Part shown: one piece after another, positions 31,141-41,443 of the stretch
How the letters are laid out: every line of letters starts with the position of its first letter
How positions within the stretch are numbered: the first letter of the stretch is position 1
Assembly (NCBI RefSeq): GCF_005886105.2
Contig: NZ_PNCO02000001.1
Location: 3,176,501 to 3,240,500, forward strand
Length of the DNA stretch: 64,000 nt
DNA from: Pseudoalteromonas galatheae
GTDB lineage: Bacteria; Pseudomonadota; Gammaproteobacteria; Enterobacterales; Alteromonadaceae
Direction: 5' to 3'
Notes under the pieces: model-generated
What the model was told of the DNA's origin: nothing
The model's database searches: none
Seen by the model: the letters and a program-made list of their open reading frames with translations, nothing else
Program-made: the position numbers and the translations under genes

Positions 31141-31647
31141 ATGCAGTTAACCGCACGAACTCACGTTTTTTACTTCATTGCATTCATCGCTGCGATGATA
31201 TTCAGTGGTATCGCAAGCGCGGCACCTCCTAAGGAGATATTTTGGGAAGATCTAATTCCAAAAGGGCATGTCCAGATTAGCAATCAAGATGCGGCAAGCC
31301 ATGATGGCGCCGAACAAAATTGGGTGCAGCCTGACTTAGATGCCCCAGTCGTCAAAGAACTAGACGGTCAACTGGTGAGTTTACCCGGCTTTGTCGTGCC
31401 ACTTGAAGGTGACAGCGAAGTCATCACCGAATTCCTGTTGGTTCCCTACTTTGGTGCTTGTATTCACGTGCCGCCGCCACCACCGAACCAAATTGTTCAT
31501 GTCAAAATCAAAGGCGGTGTTCCGATTGAGAGCCTGTATGATGCAATCACTGTCAGTGGTACGATTAAGGTTTCTACTTGGAAAGGCGACATCGCGCAAA
31601 CAGGTTATATGATGGAAGCCAAAGGCGTCGCGCCATTTGAGTTGTAG
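31141..31647 (+). CDS. DUF3299-type exported protein of the ABC transporter operon
   Basis: 168 residues with a signal peptide (HVFYFIAFIAAMIFSGIASA). The body contains WEDLIPKG, LPGFVVPLEGD, FLLVPYFGACIHVPPPPPNQIVHV and a TGYMMEA end, the pattern of DUF3299 proteins. The Cys-Ile-His pair before the proline run may bind metal or cofactor. The frame is open to 31084 inside the permease gene, but the ATG at 31141 follows GAGGATCAAG and starts the signal peptide. It is the third gene of the transporter operon and probably a periplasmic partner; no enzymatic role is known to me. Confidence 0.8.
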   Translation: MQLTARTHVFYFIAFIAAMIFSGIASAAPPKEIFWEDLIPKGHVQISNQDAASHDGAEQNWVQPDLDAPVVKELDGQLVSLPGFVVPLEGDSEVITEFLLVPYFGACIHVPPPPPNQIVHVKIKGGVPIESLYDAITVSGTIKVSTWKGDIAQTGYMMEAKGVAPFEL

Positions 31648-31687
31648 TACTATTTTGTCTTGCTTATATCTATTGTCTTAATTAAGT

Positions 31688-31862
31688 GCTCTATTTTGAG
31701 GCGAGAAAATCTTGCCAATAACACTGCTATCGCCAAGGTACCCACATCGATGTAGGCGAGGCAAAAATTTCTTATTTAGTTGCTCTAAATAAGAAATTTT
31801 AACGCTGTCAGCGTCAGGTTTATTCTTTCAAATTGAGCAAGAATTTAGGCTAATTAGAATTA
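31688..31862 (+). repeat. Dispersed intergenic repeat, copy B
   Basis: This sequence matches the reverse complement of 5224-5405 through several shared blocks (CGCCAAGGTACC, AGGCAAAAATTT, TATTTAGTTG, TCTAAATAAGAAATTT, TTTCAAATTGA). It lies between convergent genes and has no coding capacity. Confidence 0.6.
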
Positions 31863-31880
31863 TTTTTGCTGCACAAATAA

Positions 31881-31908
31881 TTTGCCCCCGCACAAGTGCG
31901 GGGGCAAA
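31881..31908 (-). terminator. Terminator after ridA
   Basis: A 13-bp inverted repeat (TTTGCCCCCGCAC / GTGCGGGGGCAAA) with a two-base loop lies 29 bases beyond the ridA stop and is followed by an A/T-rich stretch in the leftward direction. Confidence 0.75.
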
Positions 31909-31937
31909 TGAGTATACAGCTTACTGAAGCATAGCGC

Positions 31938-32330
31938 TTAGTTCGTTGAAGGCAGCTCCATAATACCGTCAATCTCAATTTGTGCACCTTTTGGTAGTTC
32001 TTTTACACCAATAGCAGCACGAGCTGGGTATGGCTTTCTAAAATACTGAGCCATTATCTCATTTACCGTTGCGAAGTTGCCCAAATCAGTTAGGAAGATA
32101 TTAACCTTAACCATATCTTGTAACTCGCCACCAGCCTCTTCACATACTGCGATAAGGTTTTTGAATACTTGGTGCGTTTGCTCTGCAAAATCTTCAGAAA
32201 TAAATTCCATCGTCTCTGGTACCAATGGAATTTGGCCAGATAAGTAAACCGCAGTACCAACTTTTACCGCTTGGTTGTAAGTGCCAATTGCCGCTGGCGC
32301 TTTATCTGTTGAAATAATTGCTTTGTTCAT
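31938..32330 (-). CDS. ridA: RidA family reactive imine/enamine deaminase
   Basis: 130 residues of the YjgF/YER057c/UK114 family, which hydrolyses reactive enamines and imines made by PLP enzymes such as threonine dehydratase. Landmarks are [21 protein letters not shown] and the conserved C-terminal Arg in [23 protein letters not shown]. It lies 10 bases after spoT, the common arrangement in gammaproteobacteria outside the enterics, and ends at a strong terminator. Confidence 0.93.
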   Translation of the reverse strand: MNKAIISTDKAPAAIGTYNQAVKVGTAVYLSGQIPLVPETMEFISEDFAEQTHQVFKNLIAVCEEAGGELQDMVKVNIFLTDLGNFATVNEIMAQYFRKPYPARAAIGVKELPKGAQIEIDGIMELPSTN

Positions 32331-32340
32331 TAATGTTCCT

Positions 32341-34443
32341 TTATTTTTTACGATACACGCGTTGCACGTCTGGCATTACTCGAATTCGGCGCATAATATC
32401 AGCGACATGAATTCGGTTTTTCACGGTAACACCTAAATCAATCACGTATAAATTACTTTCTTTTTCGTCCGTTGCTATTTCGACAATGTTAGCTTGAGTT
32501 GTCGCAACAACATTGGTTAATTTAGCCAGCGCACCCTGGTGGTTAATAATTTCCACACGCAGCGCTGCTATGTATTCTTTCTCTGGGTTGTCTTCCCACT
32601 TCACGACGAAATACTTCGAACGCTCGTTGCGCCAACCTTTAATATTTTTACATTCTTGGCGGTGAACCATTAGGCCTTTACCTTGGCTCATATATGCTGT
32701 GATAGCGTCACCCGGCACAGGACGACAGCATTTAGCATAGGTTACCAACATGCCCTCTGTTCCGATTATCGCGGCTTTAGCACGTTTAGCAATATCTTCT
32801 ACCGCATTATCATCTTGCAGTAAACGTTTCGCTATCAACACACTCATGATATTGCCACAGCCAATCTCAACCAACAGCTCCAACAAGGTATTGAGGTTAT
32901 GTTCTTCAAGTACATTGTCGATTTGCTCTTGGGCAATATCATCTAGCTTATACTCACCCAGTGCCGAATCGAGCAAACGACGGCCCAGTTGGATCGCTTC
33001 TTCTTCTTGTTGGCTCTTGAGGTAATTGCGGATCCCAAGACGTGCCTTACCCGTTACCACAAAGTTCAGCCAAGTCGCGTTAGGGTGTGCACCTGAGCTG
33101 GTAATAACCTCGATAGTTTGGCCGGTATCCAGCGCTTTACTCAATGGATAAGGCTTGCGGTTTACACGAGCACCTACGCAGGTATTACCCACATCGGTAT
33201 GCACGGCATAGGCAAAATCTACCGCCGTTGCGCCCATCGGTAACTCGACAATGCGGCCATCTGGCGTAAAGACGTAAATTTCTTCTGGGAATAATTCGGT
33301 TTTAACGTTTTCCACAAATTCAAAAGACGAGCCTGCGCTTTGCTGCAGTTCAAGCAAGCTTTGCATCCACTGACGCGCACGCTGCTGCGCGGTATGGCCA
33401 GCATTATCTCCAGACTTTTTATACATCCAGTGCGCTGCTACCCCTTTATCCGCCATATGATCCATATCATGAGTGCGAATCTGGATTTCTACCGGAATAC
33501 CGTGCGGACCTACCAACGACGTATGAAGGGACTGGTAACCATTGGTTTTCGGTACGGCAATATAGTCTTTAAAGCGAGTTTCAATTGGCTTATATAAATT
33601 ATGCGCAACGCCTAGCACACGGTAACAAGTATCCAGGTTGTCGACATTGATCCTAAAAGCATAAATGTCCATTACCTCGTTAAACATCAACTCTTTATTC
33701 AGCATCTTGCGGTAAATGCTATATAAGTGCTTTTCACGGCCTTTTACAGAGCCTTGAATACCCGCTTCTTCCAGTCTAGATTCAATTTCAGACTGAATAT
33801 TACTGATCACTTCTTTACGATTACCACGAGCTTTGGCGACTTCTGAACGTAATGCACGATAGCGCATCGGGTATAACGCCTGAAATCCGAGATCCTCTAA
33901 CTCATTTTTAATATCATGAATACCAAGGCGGTTTGCAATTGGCGCATAGATCTCTAGTGTTTCGCGGGCAATTCGACGACGCTTGTCAGGACGCAAAGCG
34001 CCTAGCGTTCGCATATTGTGCGTTCTGTCTGCAAGTTTAATAAGAATGACACGAATATCCTGCGTCATCGCCATGATCATCTTACGATAGTTTTCGGCTT
34101 GGAACTCTTTTTTATCTTTGAAGCTCAGTTTATCGAGCTTTGACACCCCTTCCACCAGCTCAGCGACCGTATCGCCAAAGATCTCCGCTAAGTCGTTTTG
34201 GCTAAAGTCTGTGTCTTCAATAACATCGTGCATAAGCGCAGCCATGAGTGTTTCATGGTCAAGCTTCATGCTCGCAAGGATCTGGGTTACTTCTACTGGG
34301 TGAGTAATATAGGGCTCACCGCTAGAGCGCGTCTGTCCCTCGTGTGCCTCACGGGCCACGACATAGGCTTTTTGCACCAAATCGACGTCTTCTGGTGACA
34401 AATATTCTGAGATTTTCTTTTTGAGGCCTTCAAACAGATACAT
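32341..34443 (-). CDS. spoT: Bifunctional (p)ppGpp synthetase/hydrolase SpoT
   Basis: Controls the stringent response by making and degrading (p)ppGpp. The 700-residue protein has an N-terminal HD hydrolase domain (THPVEV..., [10 protein letters not shown]), a synthetase domain ([32 protein letters not shown]), a TGS domain ([29 protein letters not shown]), a Cys-containing region ([10 protein letters not shown]) and a C-terminal ACT domain. An intact HD motif supports SpoT over RelA. It sits downstream of rpoZ across 248 bases that include an rpoZ terminator, and 10 bases before ridA. Confidence 0.96.
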   Translation of the reverse strand: MYLFEGLKKKISEYLSPEDVDLVQKAYVVAREAHEGQTRSSGEPYITHPVEVTQILASMKLDHETLMAALMHDVIEDTDFSQNDLAEIFGDTVAELVEGVSKLDKLSFKDKKEFQAENYRKMIMAMTQDIRVILIKLADRTHNMRTLGALRPDKRRRIARETLEIYAPIANRLGIHDIKNELEDLGFQALYPMRYRALRSEVAKARGNRKEVISNIQSEIESRLEEAGIQGSVKGREKHLYSIYRKMLNKELMFNEVMDIYAFRINVDNLDTCYRVLGVAHNLYKPIETRFKDYIAVPKTNGYQSLHTSLVGPHGIPVEIQIRTHDMDHMADKGVAAHWMYKKSGDNAGHTAQQRARQWMQSLLELQQSAGSSFEFVENVKTELFPEEIYVFTPDGRIVELPMGATAVDFAYAVHTDVGNTCVGARVNRKPYPLSKALDTGQTIEVITSSGAHPNATWLNFVVTGKARLGIRNYLKSQQEEEAIQLGRRLLDSALGEYKLDDIAQEQIDNVLEEHNLNTLLELLVEIGCGNIMSVLIAKRLLQDDNAVEDIAKRAKAAIIGTEGMLVTYAKCCRPVPGDAITAYMSQGKGLMVHRQECKNIKGWRNERSKYFVVKWEDNPEKEYIAALRVEIINHQGALAKLTNVVATTQANIVEIATDEKESNLYVIDLGVTVKNRIHVADIMRRIRVMPDVQRVYRKK

Positions 34444-34641
34444 TCACACTCCAATGTTTCAGAGAAGCTATACTCGATGAGTATAAAACGGGTTACAAGC
34501 TAGTTACTTAAGAATATACGATGAAACACCAGCAATGCCAATGAACAATTTATGCTACTTGTTAGGAAGTTAAAGGCGTTACGCGTTGTGTAATTTGCTG
34601 GTGATTTATATCAATTTGCTTAATTTCGATTGCTATAAAAC

Positions 34642-34671
34642 AATAATGCCAGCAAAAAAGCTGGCATTATT
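34642..34671 (-). terminator. Terminator after rpoZ
   Basis: A 12-bp inverted repeat (AATAATGCCAGC / GCTGGCATTATT) with a six-A loop (six T leftward) lies 20 bases beyond the rpoZ stop. It would attenuate readthrough into spoT. Confidence 0.7.
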
Positions 34672-34691
34672 GAATCTAGACAGTAGTTGGA

Positions 34692-34967
34692 TTAGCGATT
34701 GCCACCAACGATTGCAGCTACTGCAGCAAGCTCTGCTGCTTCTTGGTGTTGCTGCTCTTCACGGTCGATAATATCAAGCGAGTCAGTGGTTACAAAACCT
34801 TGCTCAATTTCACGTAGCGCGATTACGGTTGGCTTGTCGTTTTCAGCATCAACCATAGGATCTTTACCGCCTACAGAAATTTGGCGAGCGCGACGCGCTG
34901 CTACTAAAATCAAGTCAAAGCGGTTACCAATTTTATCTACTGCATCTTCTACAGTTACGCGAGCCAT
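34692..34967 (-). CDS. rpoZ: RNA polymerase omega subunit
   Basis: 91 residues starting [29 protein letters not shown], the invariant omega N-terminus, with [16 protein letters not shown] in the middle. It promotes assembly of beta-prime and contributes to ppGpp binding by RNA polymerase, which fits its location between gmk and spoT. The C-terminus is Glu/Gln/Ala rich and variable, as usual. Confidence 0.97.
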   Translation of the reverse strand: MARVTVEDAVDKIGNRFDLILVAARRARQISVGGKDPMVDAENDKPTVIALREIEQGFVTTDSLDIIDREEQQHQEAAELAAVAAIVGGNR

Positions 34968-35054
34968 CGAAGCACTCCAAATTCAGTTCATTATGCAAAA
35001 GGCTAGTTTACTGTATGTCTAGCCTTTCGCCAAGTATTGATGGTTAAAAAGTAA

Positions 35055-35678
35055 TTATTTTAGCAAGTCGGCGATAAGTGCTTGATGACGGATAGACTGT
35101 GCTTGTTGCTCAAGTCTTGCGGCAATCACAATATGCTCAAGTTCACCACGTGTTTGCTCAAAGTCATCATTGACTAGAATATAGTCAAACTCGTTATAGT
35201 GTGAGCTTTCTGATTTCGCTTCAGCCATGCGACCTGCAATTACTTCTTGAGAGTCTTGACCACGACCATTTAGGCGTTTTTCTAGCTCCGCAGTTGAAGG
35301 AGGTAAGATAAAGATGGTCTTTACTTCAGGCATCAACTCACGCACCTGACGCGCGCCCTGCCAATCGATATCTAAAAACACATCAATACCAGCGGCAAGT
35401 TGATCTTCTATCGCTTGTTTTGAAGTGCCGTAATAATTTTCGAATACTTGCGCCCACTCGAAAAAGTCACCTTTGTCGATCAATTGCTTAAACTCATCGA
35501 CAGAAACAAAGTGATAATGCACACCATTTTCTTCACCTGGACGAGGGGCTCGTGTGGTATGAGACACCGACACTTTAATGTCGTCGTGCTTTTCCAGTAG
35601 CGCTTTAATTAAACTTGATTTACCCGCACCAGAAGGTGCAGAAAGGATAAACAGATTACCGCGTGTAGCTGATGTCAT
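35055..35678 (-). CDS. gmk: Guanylate kinase
   Basis: Phosphorylates GMP to GDP. The P-loop is [15 protein letters not shown], followed by the GMP-binding [20 protein letters not shown] and [14 protein letters not shown]. The frame is open to 35753, but the ATG at 35678 ([17 protein letters not shown]) starts where other Gmk proteins start and gives 207 residues. First gene of the gmk-rpoZ-spoT-ridA group, downstream of a REP array that separates it from asnA. Confidence 0.95.
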   Translation of the reverse strand: MTSATRGNLFILSAPSGAGKSSLIKALLEKHDDIKVSVSHTTRAPRPGEENGVHYHFVSVDEFKQLIDKGDFFEWAQVFENYYGTSKQAIEDQLAAGIDVFLDIDWQGARQVRELMPEVKTIFILPPSTAELEKRLNGRGQDSQEVIAGRMAEAKSESSHYNEFDYILVNDDFEQTRGELEHIVIAARLEQQAQSIRHQALIADLLK

Positions 35679-35885
35679 AGTCGTTCTCAACAATAAATAC
35701 CGGCCGAGTAATATTGGTTTACTCAAGTCTGCCGCAGTGCTAAAAGCGGGCATTATACCGAGTAAAGTAATAAGAATACACTAGGGATCAAAACAAGGAA
35801 AAGTCGAGGAATAAATTCAGCGTTGTGAGTAACCCAGAAACCTATCACTGTGCTAAATTTATTCCTCTAAAACGGAGTGTTATTT

Positions 35886-36608
35886 CGCCGCGTGAAGCGG
35901 CTCCTACCAGAATATTAACCCAGTTGGAGCGAGCTCACCTGGCGATCTTTTAACTGCTCGCCGCATAAAGCATCTCCTACCAGAGTATTCACCCGTAGGA
36001 GCGAGTTCATCTCGCGATCTTTTAACAGCTCGCCGCGTGAAGCGGCTCCTACCAAAATATTAACCCAGTTGGAGCGAGTTCACCTGGCGAACTCTTAACC
36101 GCTCGCCGCATAAAGCATCTCCTGCCAAAATATTAACCCAGTTGGAGCAAGCTCATCTCGCGATCTCTTAACAGCTCGCCGCGTGAAGCGGCTCCTACCA
36201 AAATATTAACCCAATTGGAGCGAGCTCATCTCACGATCTCTTAACAGCTCGCCGCGTGAAGCGGCTCCTACCAGAATATTCACCCCGTAGGAGCGAGTTC
36301 ATCTCGCGATCTTTTCACTGCTCGCCGTGTGAAGCGGCTCCTACCAAAATATCAACCCAGTTCGAGCGAGCTCATCTCGCGATCTTTTAACCGCTCGCCG
36401 CATAAAGCATCTCCTACCAGAGTATTCACCCGTAGGAGCGAGTTCATCTCGCGATCTTTTCACTGTTCGCCGCGTGAATCGGCTCCTACCAGAATATTCC
36501 CCCCGTAGGAGCGAGTTCACCTGGCGATCTTTTAACTGCTCGCCGCATAAAGCATCTCCTACCAGAGCATTCACCCGTAGGAGCGAGCTCACCTCGCGAT
36601 CTGTTTAA
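35886..36608. repeat. Array of ten 72-73 bp REP-pair (BIME-like) units
   Basis: Ten tandem units begin (CGCCGC-type start) at 35886, 35959, 36031, 36104, 36177, 36250, 36323, 36396, 36468 and 36541. Each unit has two facing palindromes: one reads GTAGGAGCGAGTTCATCTCGCGA, and the other, on the opposite strand, GTAGGAGCCGCTTCACGCGGCG. Units vary between a CGTGAAGCGG and a CATAAAGCAT arm. The GTAG start and stem-loop form match REP sequences mobilised by RAYT-type TnpA proteins in other bacteria. The array ends at the asnA stop codon. The gap from gmk to the first unit (35679-35885) shows nothing else. Confidence 0.9.
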
Positions 36609-37600
36609 AGCAAATCAGCTACGCTGCTGCGCACTTCTTCAGGCCATACCCCAACTTGTACCTGACCAATGTGCTGCTTTTGCAACAGCAACATCACTAA
36701 ACGTGATTGGCCAATACCACCTCCTATGGTTTGTGGTAATTCGCCCGCTACTAATTGTTGGTGCCAATCTAAACTCAAGCGTGCTTCGTCATCGGTTAAT
36801 TTAAGCTGTCTTGCAAGTGAGTCTGGGCAAACACGAATACCCATTGATGAGATTTCAAAAGCGTCTTCTAGCACAGGGTTCCAAACTAAAATATCACCGT
36901 TAAGCCCTTGATATTTATCGCACGTTGGCGTTGACCAGTCGTCATAATCCGGCGCGCGAACGTCATGGATCTTACCGTCACCAAGCTCCCCACCAATACC
37001 AATTAAAAATACCGCGCCATATTCTTGAGCAATCGCTTTTTCACGTTGCTTGGCTGTGAAATCTGGATACATAGTGCGTAATTCTTCGCTGTGCACAAAC
37101 GTAATTTTCTCAGGGAGGAATGCCGCAATGCCAAACTCATCCTCAACCACTTTTTCCGTTGCTTTAATTGAGTGATAAAGGGTTTCAACTGTTTCTTTTA
37201 ATTTTGCCAGCGAACGCTCAGTGTTTTCGCAAATCACCTTTTCCCAGTCCCACTGATCCACATAGACAGAATGGATTGGCGATAGCTTATCTTCGTCAGG
37301 GCGTAGCGCTTTCATGTGCGTATAGAGGCCTTCTCCTTTAGCAAAGCCATAATCGCCTAGTGTTTTACGCTTCCACTTAGCAAGTGAATGCACTACCTCA
37401 AACTGCGCATCCGGTAGCGTTTTCACTTTTACTTGTACCGCCTGCTCGTGGCCACTTAGGTTGTCTTGAATACCGTCGCCCAAACGCGCCAAAATAGGTG
37501 CTTGTACTTCAACTAAACCCAATTGCTCGGTTAGCTGTGCTGAAAATACTTGTTTTACTCGTGCTATCTGTTTTTGTGTCTCTTGATACTTGCTCAACAT
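36605..37600 (-). CDS. asnA: Aspartate-ammonia ligase (AsnA-type asparagine synthetase)
   Basis: Makes asparagine from aspartate, ammonia and ATP; structurally related to class II aminoacyl-tRNA synthetases. The 331-residue protein shows [42 protein letters not shown] and the C-terminal [28 protein letters not shown], all AsnA landmarks. It is divergent from asnC, the usual arrangement for AsnC control of asnA. The stop lies at the very edge of the REP array, whose palindromes probably end its transcript. Confidence 0.95.
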   Translation of the reverse strand: MLSKYQETQKQIARVKQVFSAQLTEQLGLVEVQAPILARLGDGIQDNLSGHEQAVQVKVKTLPDAQFEVVHSLAKWKRKTLGDYGFAKGEGLYTHMKALRPDEDKLSPIHSVYVDQWDWEKVICENTERSLAKLKETVETLYHSIKATEKVVEDEFGIAAFLPEKITFVHSEELRTMYPDFTAKQREKAIAQEYGAVFLIGIGGELGDGKIHDVRAPDYDDWSTPTCDKYQGLNGDILVWNPVLEDAFEISSMGIRVCPDSLARQLKLTDDEARLSLDWHQQLVAGELPQTIGGGIGQSRLVMLLLQKQHIGQVQVGVWPEEVRSSVADLL

Positions 37601-37761
37601 GGTTAGGTCCTCATTCCCGAATTTGTCGTTTTGTTGAGTTTATATTTAAAGAAATAGACACAAACATCAATAACCCTCAACAAAAACACCTTTACATAAT
37701 TATTTTCATCAAAAATATGCTATAAATTTTATATAAACGATAATTGTTAATGGATATTTAC

Positions 37762-38220
37762 ATGGAAAATTATGAGATCGACAATCTGGATAGATCCATC
37801 CTTCACGCTTTAAAAGAAAATGCACGAACGCCCTACGCGGAATTAGCAAAAAGATTTGCTGTTAGCGCCGGTACCATCCATGTTCGGGTCGAAAAAATGA
37901 AGCAAGCGGGGATCATTGAGGGAACTCAAGTGAGCATTAATGCCAAACGACTTGGTTATGATGTCTGCTGCTTTATCGGAATAAACCTAAAACACGCCGG
38001 CGACTACCCAGGAGCCATTGCACGTTTAAAAGAATTTGAAGAAGTTGTCGAGGCCTACTACACCACGGGCAATTACAGCATTTTTATCAAAGTGATGGCG
38101 CGCTCCATCGACCACCTTCAAGATGTGCTTATTAATAAAGTGCAAACCATTGAGTCTATCCAGTCAACCGAAACACTAATCTCACTGCAAAACCCAATTC
38201 AGCGCACCGTTATGCCCTAG
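37762..38220 (+). CDS. asnC: AsnC/Lrp family transcriptional regulator
   Basis: 152 residues: an N-terminal helix-turn-helix (MENYEIDNLDRSILHALKENARTPYAELAKRF) and a C-terminal RAM ligand-binding domain. The start MENYEIDNLDR is nearly that of E. coli AsnC, so the ATG at 37762 is preferred over 37744. In E. coli AsnC activates asnA and responds to asparagine; the divergent asnA here fits. The 161-base intergenic region is A/T rich and should contain the operator. Confidence 0.9.
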   Translation: MENYEIDNLDRSILHALKENARTPYAELAKRFAVSAGTIHVRVEKMKQAGIIEGTQVSINAKRLGYDVCCFIGINLKHAGDYPGAIARLKEFEEVVEAYYTTGNYSIFIKVMARSIDHLQDVLINKVQTIESIQSTETLISLQNPIQRTVMP

Positions 38221-38270
38221 CTTCTTTTTTGTTATAATCGCGGGAATTTTTTGATTAGAGTAGTAAGTAG

Positions 38271-38966
38271 ATGGCTGAGAATAGATTCCATCGTGTAAAA
38301 AGCGTATTAGATAGACGCCAAACCGACCTCACTGTGTGCCTAGATGAAGTACATAAGCACCATAATCTGTCAGCGATAGTACGTACCGCAGACGCGGTTG
38401 GCTGTCACCACGTACACGCAGTATGGCCACAAGATCAAAGACGGTTAACAAACAATACCTCAGGCGGAAGCAAAAATTGGGTTGAAACCCATATGCATGA
38501 GGATATCGACCAAGCTGTTGCGACAATTCGTGAACAAAACCCAGGTGTACAATTATTAGCAACCAACCTTAGCGATAGCGCCGTTGATTTTCGTGAAATT
38601 GATTACACCAAACCTACCGCAATTATTGTCGGGCAAGAGCGTTTAGGGATCTCAGAGCGCGCACTTGAGCATGCGGATCAGCACATCGTGATCCCAATGC
38701 AAGGTATGGTGCAATCACTCAATGTGTCTGTTGCTGCAGCGCTTATTTTATACGAAGCGCAGCGCCAAAGAGATGCAGCCGGACTGTACAAACGTACAGA
38801 TATGATGGATCCTGTGGTAAAACATAAGTTACTATTTGAAGGATGTCATCCAATCATTGCAACCCGCTGTCGCGAAAAAGGGCTACCTTACCCGGCACTT
38901 GATGAGCATGGTGAAATTGTTGCAGACGACGCTTTTTGGGACATTCTTAAGTTTACGCAGAAGTAA
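38271..38966 (+). CDS. trmH: tRNA (guanosine(18)-2'-O)-methyltransferase
   Basis: A SPOUT-fold enzyme methylating the ribose of G18 in tRNA. Landmarks are LSAIVRTADAVG, the NNTSGGSKNWV region, IIVGQERLGIS and the knot IVIPMQGMVQSLNVSVAAALILYE. The 231-residue length and the adjacency to recG match E. coli, where trmH (spoU) lies in the spoT operon. Here trmH and recG form a separate transcript on the opposite strand. Confidence 0.94.
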   Translation: MAENRFHRVKSVLDRRQTDLTVCLDEVHKHHNLSAIVRTADAVGCHHVHAVWPQDQRRLTNNTSGGSKNWVETHMHEDIDQAVATIREQNPGVQLLATNLSDSAVDFREIDYTKPTAIIVGQERLGISERALEHADQHIVIPMQGMVQSLNVSVAAALILYEAQRQRDAAGLYKRTDMMDPVVKHKLLFEGCHPIIATRCREKGLPYPALDEHGEIVADDAFWDILKFTQK

Positions 38967-38997
38967 TAAATAACGCGGATCGCGCTAGAGGATTAGC

Positions 38998-41085
38998 ATG
39001 TCGACACCAAATTTGGCCACTTATCCAATCACCGAATTAAAAGGCGTAGGCCCAAAAGCAGCCGAGCGTTTGGCCAAACTTGGCATTCAATCAGTGCAAG
39101 ACATGTTATTTCACCTTCCGCTGCGCTATGAAGATCGTGCGCGCACCTATCCTATCTGTGAGCTGCAAGCGCATAGCCATGTCAGCATTGAAGCCGAAAT
39201 TGAACGCAGCGAAATCACGCAAGGCAAACGCCGCATGTTGGTGTGTTATGTTAATGATGGGACGGGGCGGATCGCGCTGCGCTTTTTCAACTTTAATGCG
39301 GCACAAAAAAATGCCATGCAAGCGGGCAAAGTGATCCGCTGTTTTGGTGAGGTTCGCCGTGGTCACTATGGCTTTGAAATGGCACACCCAGAATACAGCA
39401 TCAAAGAGACGCGCTCTGCACCGACCGATCCGAGTCTTGCGACGCTTACCCCAGTTTATCCTACCACCGAAGGATTAAAGCAACTGAGCATTCGGGCAAT
39501 TGCCGATCAAGCCGTTGAGTTACTGCGAAAATATGATGTACCAGACTATTTACCAGCTCAGTATCGGCCATCACAGCAAAGCTTAAAAGAAGCGCTGTTG
39601 TTACTGCACCGTCCACCACAGGAAGTGGATTTAGCGCAATTAGAGCTCGGGCAACACCCCGCGCAAGCACGCTTAGCGTTTGAAGAGTTATTGGCGCAAA
39701 ACCTCAGCTTGCTTAAGCTCAGGCAAAAAGGCCAAGCGGTAAAAGCGGTTGCACTAGCGCCCACCAATCCACTTGAAGCCCAGTTTTTGTCGGCCTTGCC
39801 ATTTGCCCCCACCAATGCCCAAAGCCGAGTAGTGGCAGAGATCAAAGGCGATTTACAACACCCCTACCCTATGATGCGGTTGGTGCAAGGGGATGTCGGC
39901 TCAGGAAAAACCCTTGTGGCAGCACTCAGCGCGTTAACGGCTATCGCACAGGGTTACCAAGTAGCACTGATGGCACCCACAGAGATCCTTTCCGAGCAAC
40001 ACGGCATCAACTTCCTTAATTGGTTTGAACCTATGGGTATAGAAACCGTATGGCTGGGTGGTAAAACCAAAGGCAAGGAACGCACTCATGCGCTGGAGCG
40101 AATTGCTTCAGGGCAAGCACAGATGGTGGTCGGCACCCATGCGTTATTCCAAGAGCAAGTACAGTTTTCTAATCTTGCGCTTATCATCATTGACGAGCAA
40201 CATCGTTTTGGTGTGCATCAGCGCTTAGCGCTGAGAGAAAAGGGAAAGTTTGGCGATTGCTATCCACATCAGCTGGTGATGACTGCCACCCCAATCCCAA
40301 GAACTTTGGCGATGACCGCCTACGCCGACCTTGAAACCTCAATTATTGATGAGCTACCACCGGGCAGAACACCAATCACAACCGTCGCCGTGCCAGACAC
40401 CAGACGCAATGAAGTGATCAAAAAAGTACAAAAGGCCTGTGTTGACGACAAACGTCAAGTGTACTGGGTATGCACCCTGATAGATGAATCGGAGGCGTTA
40501 CAATGCCAAGCCGCAGAAGACACCGCCAAAGCACTTGCCGAAGCCTTGCCAGAGCTTAATATCGCGCTGGTGCATGGCCGTATGAAAGCCCAAGAAAAGC
40601 AGGCCATTATGGACGAATTTAAACAGGGTCATACTCATGTGCTGGTTGCCACTACCGTAATTGAAGTAGGTGTGGATGTACCCAACGCTAGCCTTATTAT
40701 CATTGAAAACCCTGAACGCTTGGGTCTGGCACAACTGCATCAGTTGCGCGGCCGTGTTGGTCGCGGACAAATCGCATCACATTGTTTACTGCTTTACCAT
40801 GCGCCACTTTCGGTCACTGCGCAAAAGCGTTTAGGGGTGCTTAGAGAAAGTAACGACGGATTTGTCATCGCTGAGCGCGACCTTGAGATCCGCGGTCCGG
40901 GTGAAGTGCTAGGCACAAAACAAACTGGATTGGCAGAGCTAAAAATTGCCGATCTTAGCCGTGATAAACATTTATTACCGCAAGTGAGAAGCCTGGCTTT
41001 TACCGTGCTTAAAAACCACAGCGATATTATTGACCCTATCATCTGGCGCTGGATGGGCGATAAGAGTGAGCTGGCCATGGCGTAA
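38998..41085 (+). CDS. recG: ATP-dependent DNA helicase RecG
   Basis: A 695-residue helicase that remodels stalled forks and Holliday junctions. It has an N-terminal wedge/OB domain (about residues 1-190), then helicase motifs: Walker A GDVGSGKT, motif II IIDEQHRFG, motif III TATPIPRT, HGRMKAQEKQ, VATTVIEVGVDVP and motif VI QLRGRVGRG. The C-terminal GPGEVLGTKQTG is also conserved. It is 31 bases downstream of trmH and followed by REP-like repeats. Confidence 0.97.
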   Translation: MSTPNLATYPITELKGVGPKAAERLAKLGIQSVQDMLFHLPLRYEDRARTYPICELQAHSHVSIEAEIERSEITQGKRRMLVCYVNDGTGRIALRFFNFNAAQKNAMQAGKVIRCFGEVRRGHYGFEMAHPEYSIKETRSAPTDPSLATLTPVYPTTEGLKQLSIRAIADQAVELLRKYDVPDYLPAQYRPSQQSLKEALLLLHRPPQEVDLAQLELGQHPAQARLAFEELLAQNLSLLKLRQKGQAVKAVALAPTNPLEAQFLSALPFAPTNAQSRVVAEIKGDLQHPYPMMRLVQGDVGSGKTLVAALSALTAIAQGYQVALMAPTEILSEQHGINFLNWFEPMGIETVWLGGKTKGKERTHALERIASGQAQMVVGTHALFQEQVQFSNLALIIIDEQHRFGVHQRLALREKGKFGDCYPHQLVMTATPIPRTLAMTAYADLETSIIDELPPGRTPITTVAVPDTRRNEVIKKVQKACVDDKRQVYWVCTLIDESEALQCQAAEDTAKALAEALPELNIALVHGRMKAQEKQAIMDEFKQGHTHVLVATTVIEVGVDVPNASLIIIENPERLGLAQLHQLRGRVGRGQIASHCLLLYHAPLSVTAQKRLGVLRESNDGFVIAERDLEIRGPGEVLGTKQTGLAELKIADLSRDKHLLPQVRSLAFTVLKNHSDIIDPIIWRWMGDKSELAMA

Positions 41086-41109
41086 GCTTTAAGCTTTAGA
41101 TGGTATAAA

Positions 41110-41348
41110 GATCGCGAGGTAAACTCGCTCCTACACGGGTAATTTGCTCCCATAGGCGAACACTATGGTAGGAGCCACTTTATGTGGCGAGCAGTCAAGA
41201 GATCGCGAGGTAAACTCGCTCCTACACGGGTAACTTGCTCCCATAGGCGAACACTATGGTAGGAGCCGCTTCACTCGGCGAGCAGTTAAAAGATCGCAAA
41301 GTAAACTCGCTCACACAAGCTGTTTTGTAGGTCGAGATTTATCTCGAC
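41110..41348. repeat. Second cluster of REP-like palindromes downstream of recG
   Basis: Two near-identical 91-bp units begin at 41110 and 41201 (GATCGCGAGGTAAACTCGC..., then GTAGGAGCCACTTTATGTGGCGA and GTAGGAGCCGCTTCACTCGGCGA), with a degenerate third start at 41292 and a related palindrome, GTAGGTCGAGATTTATCTCGAC, at 41327-41348. Orientation is opposite to the array at 35886-36608, and the spacer between palindromes differs. Confidence 0.85.
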
Positions 41349-41379
41349 TACTGCAAGTTGAACCCAGGAATAATTAAAA

Positions 41380-41399
41380 GAGGCCGCAAACGCGGCCTC
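41380..41399 (-). terminator. Terminator after the subtilase gene
   Basis: An 8-bp GC-rich inverted repeat (GAGGCCGC / GCGGCCTC) with a four-base loop, followed leftward by TTTTAATTATT, lies 45 bases beyond the protease stop. Confidence 0.85.
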
Positions 41400-41443
41400 T
41401 CATTGGGGAAGGAAGACTCAATTAAGGGCCTACTTAATTTTGC

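Noticed and set aside
35886..36608. Possible CRISPR array because of regular repeats
   Set aside because: The whole 72-73 bp unit is repeated with no unique spacers, and no cas genes are near; opposed GTAG palindromes fit REP/BIME repeats.
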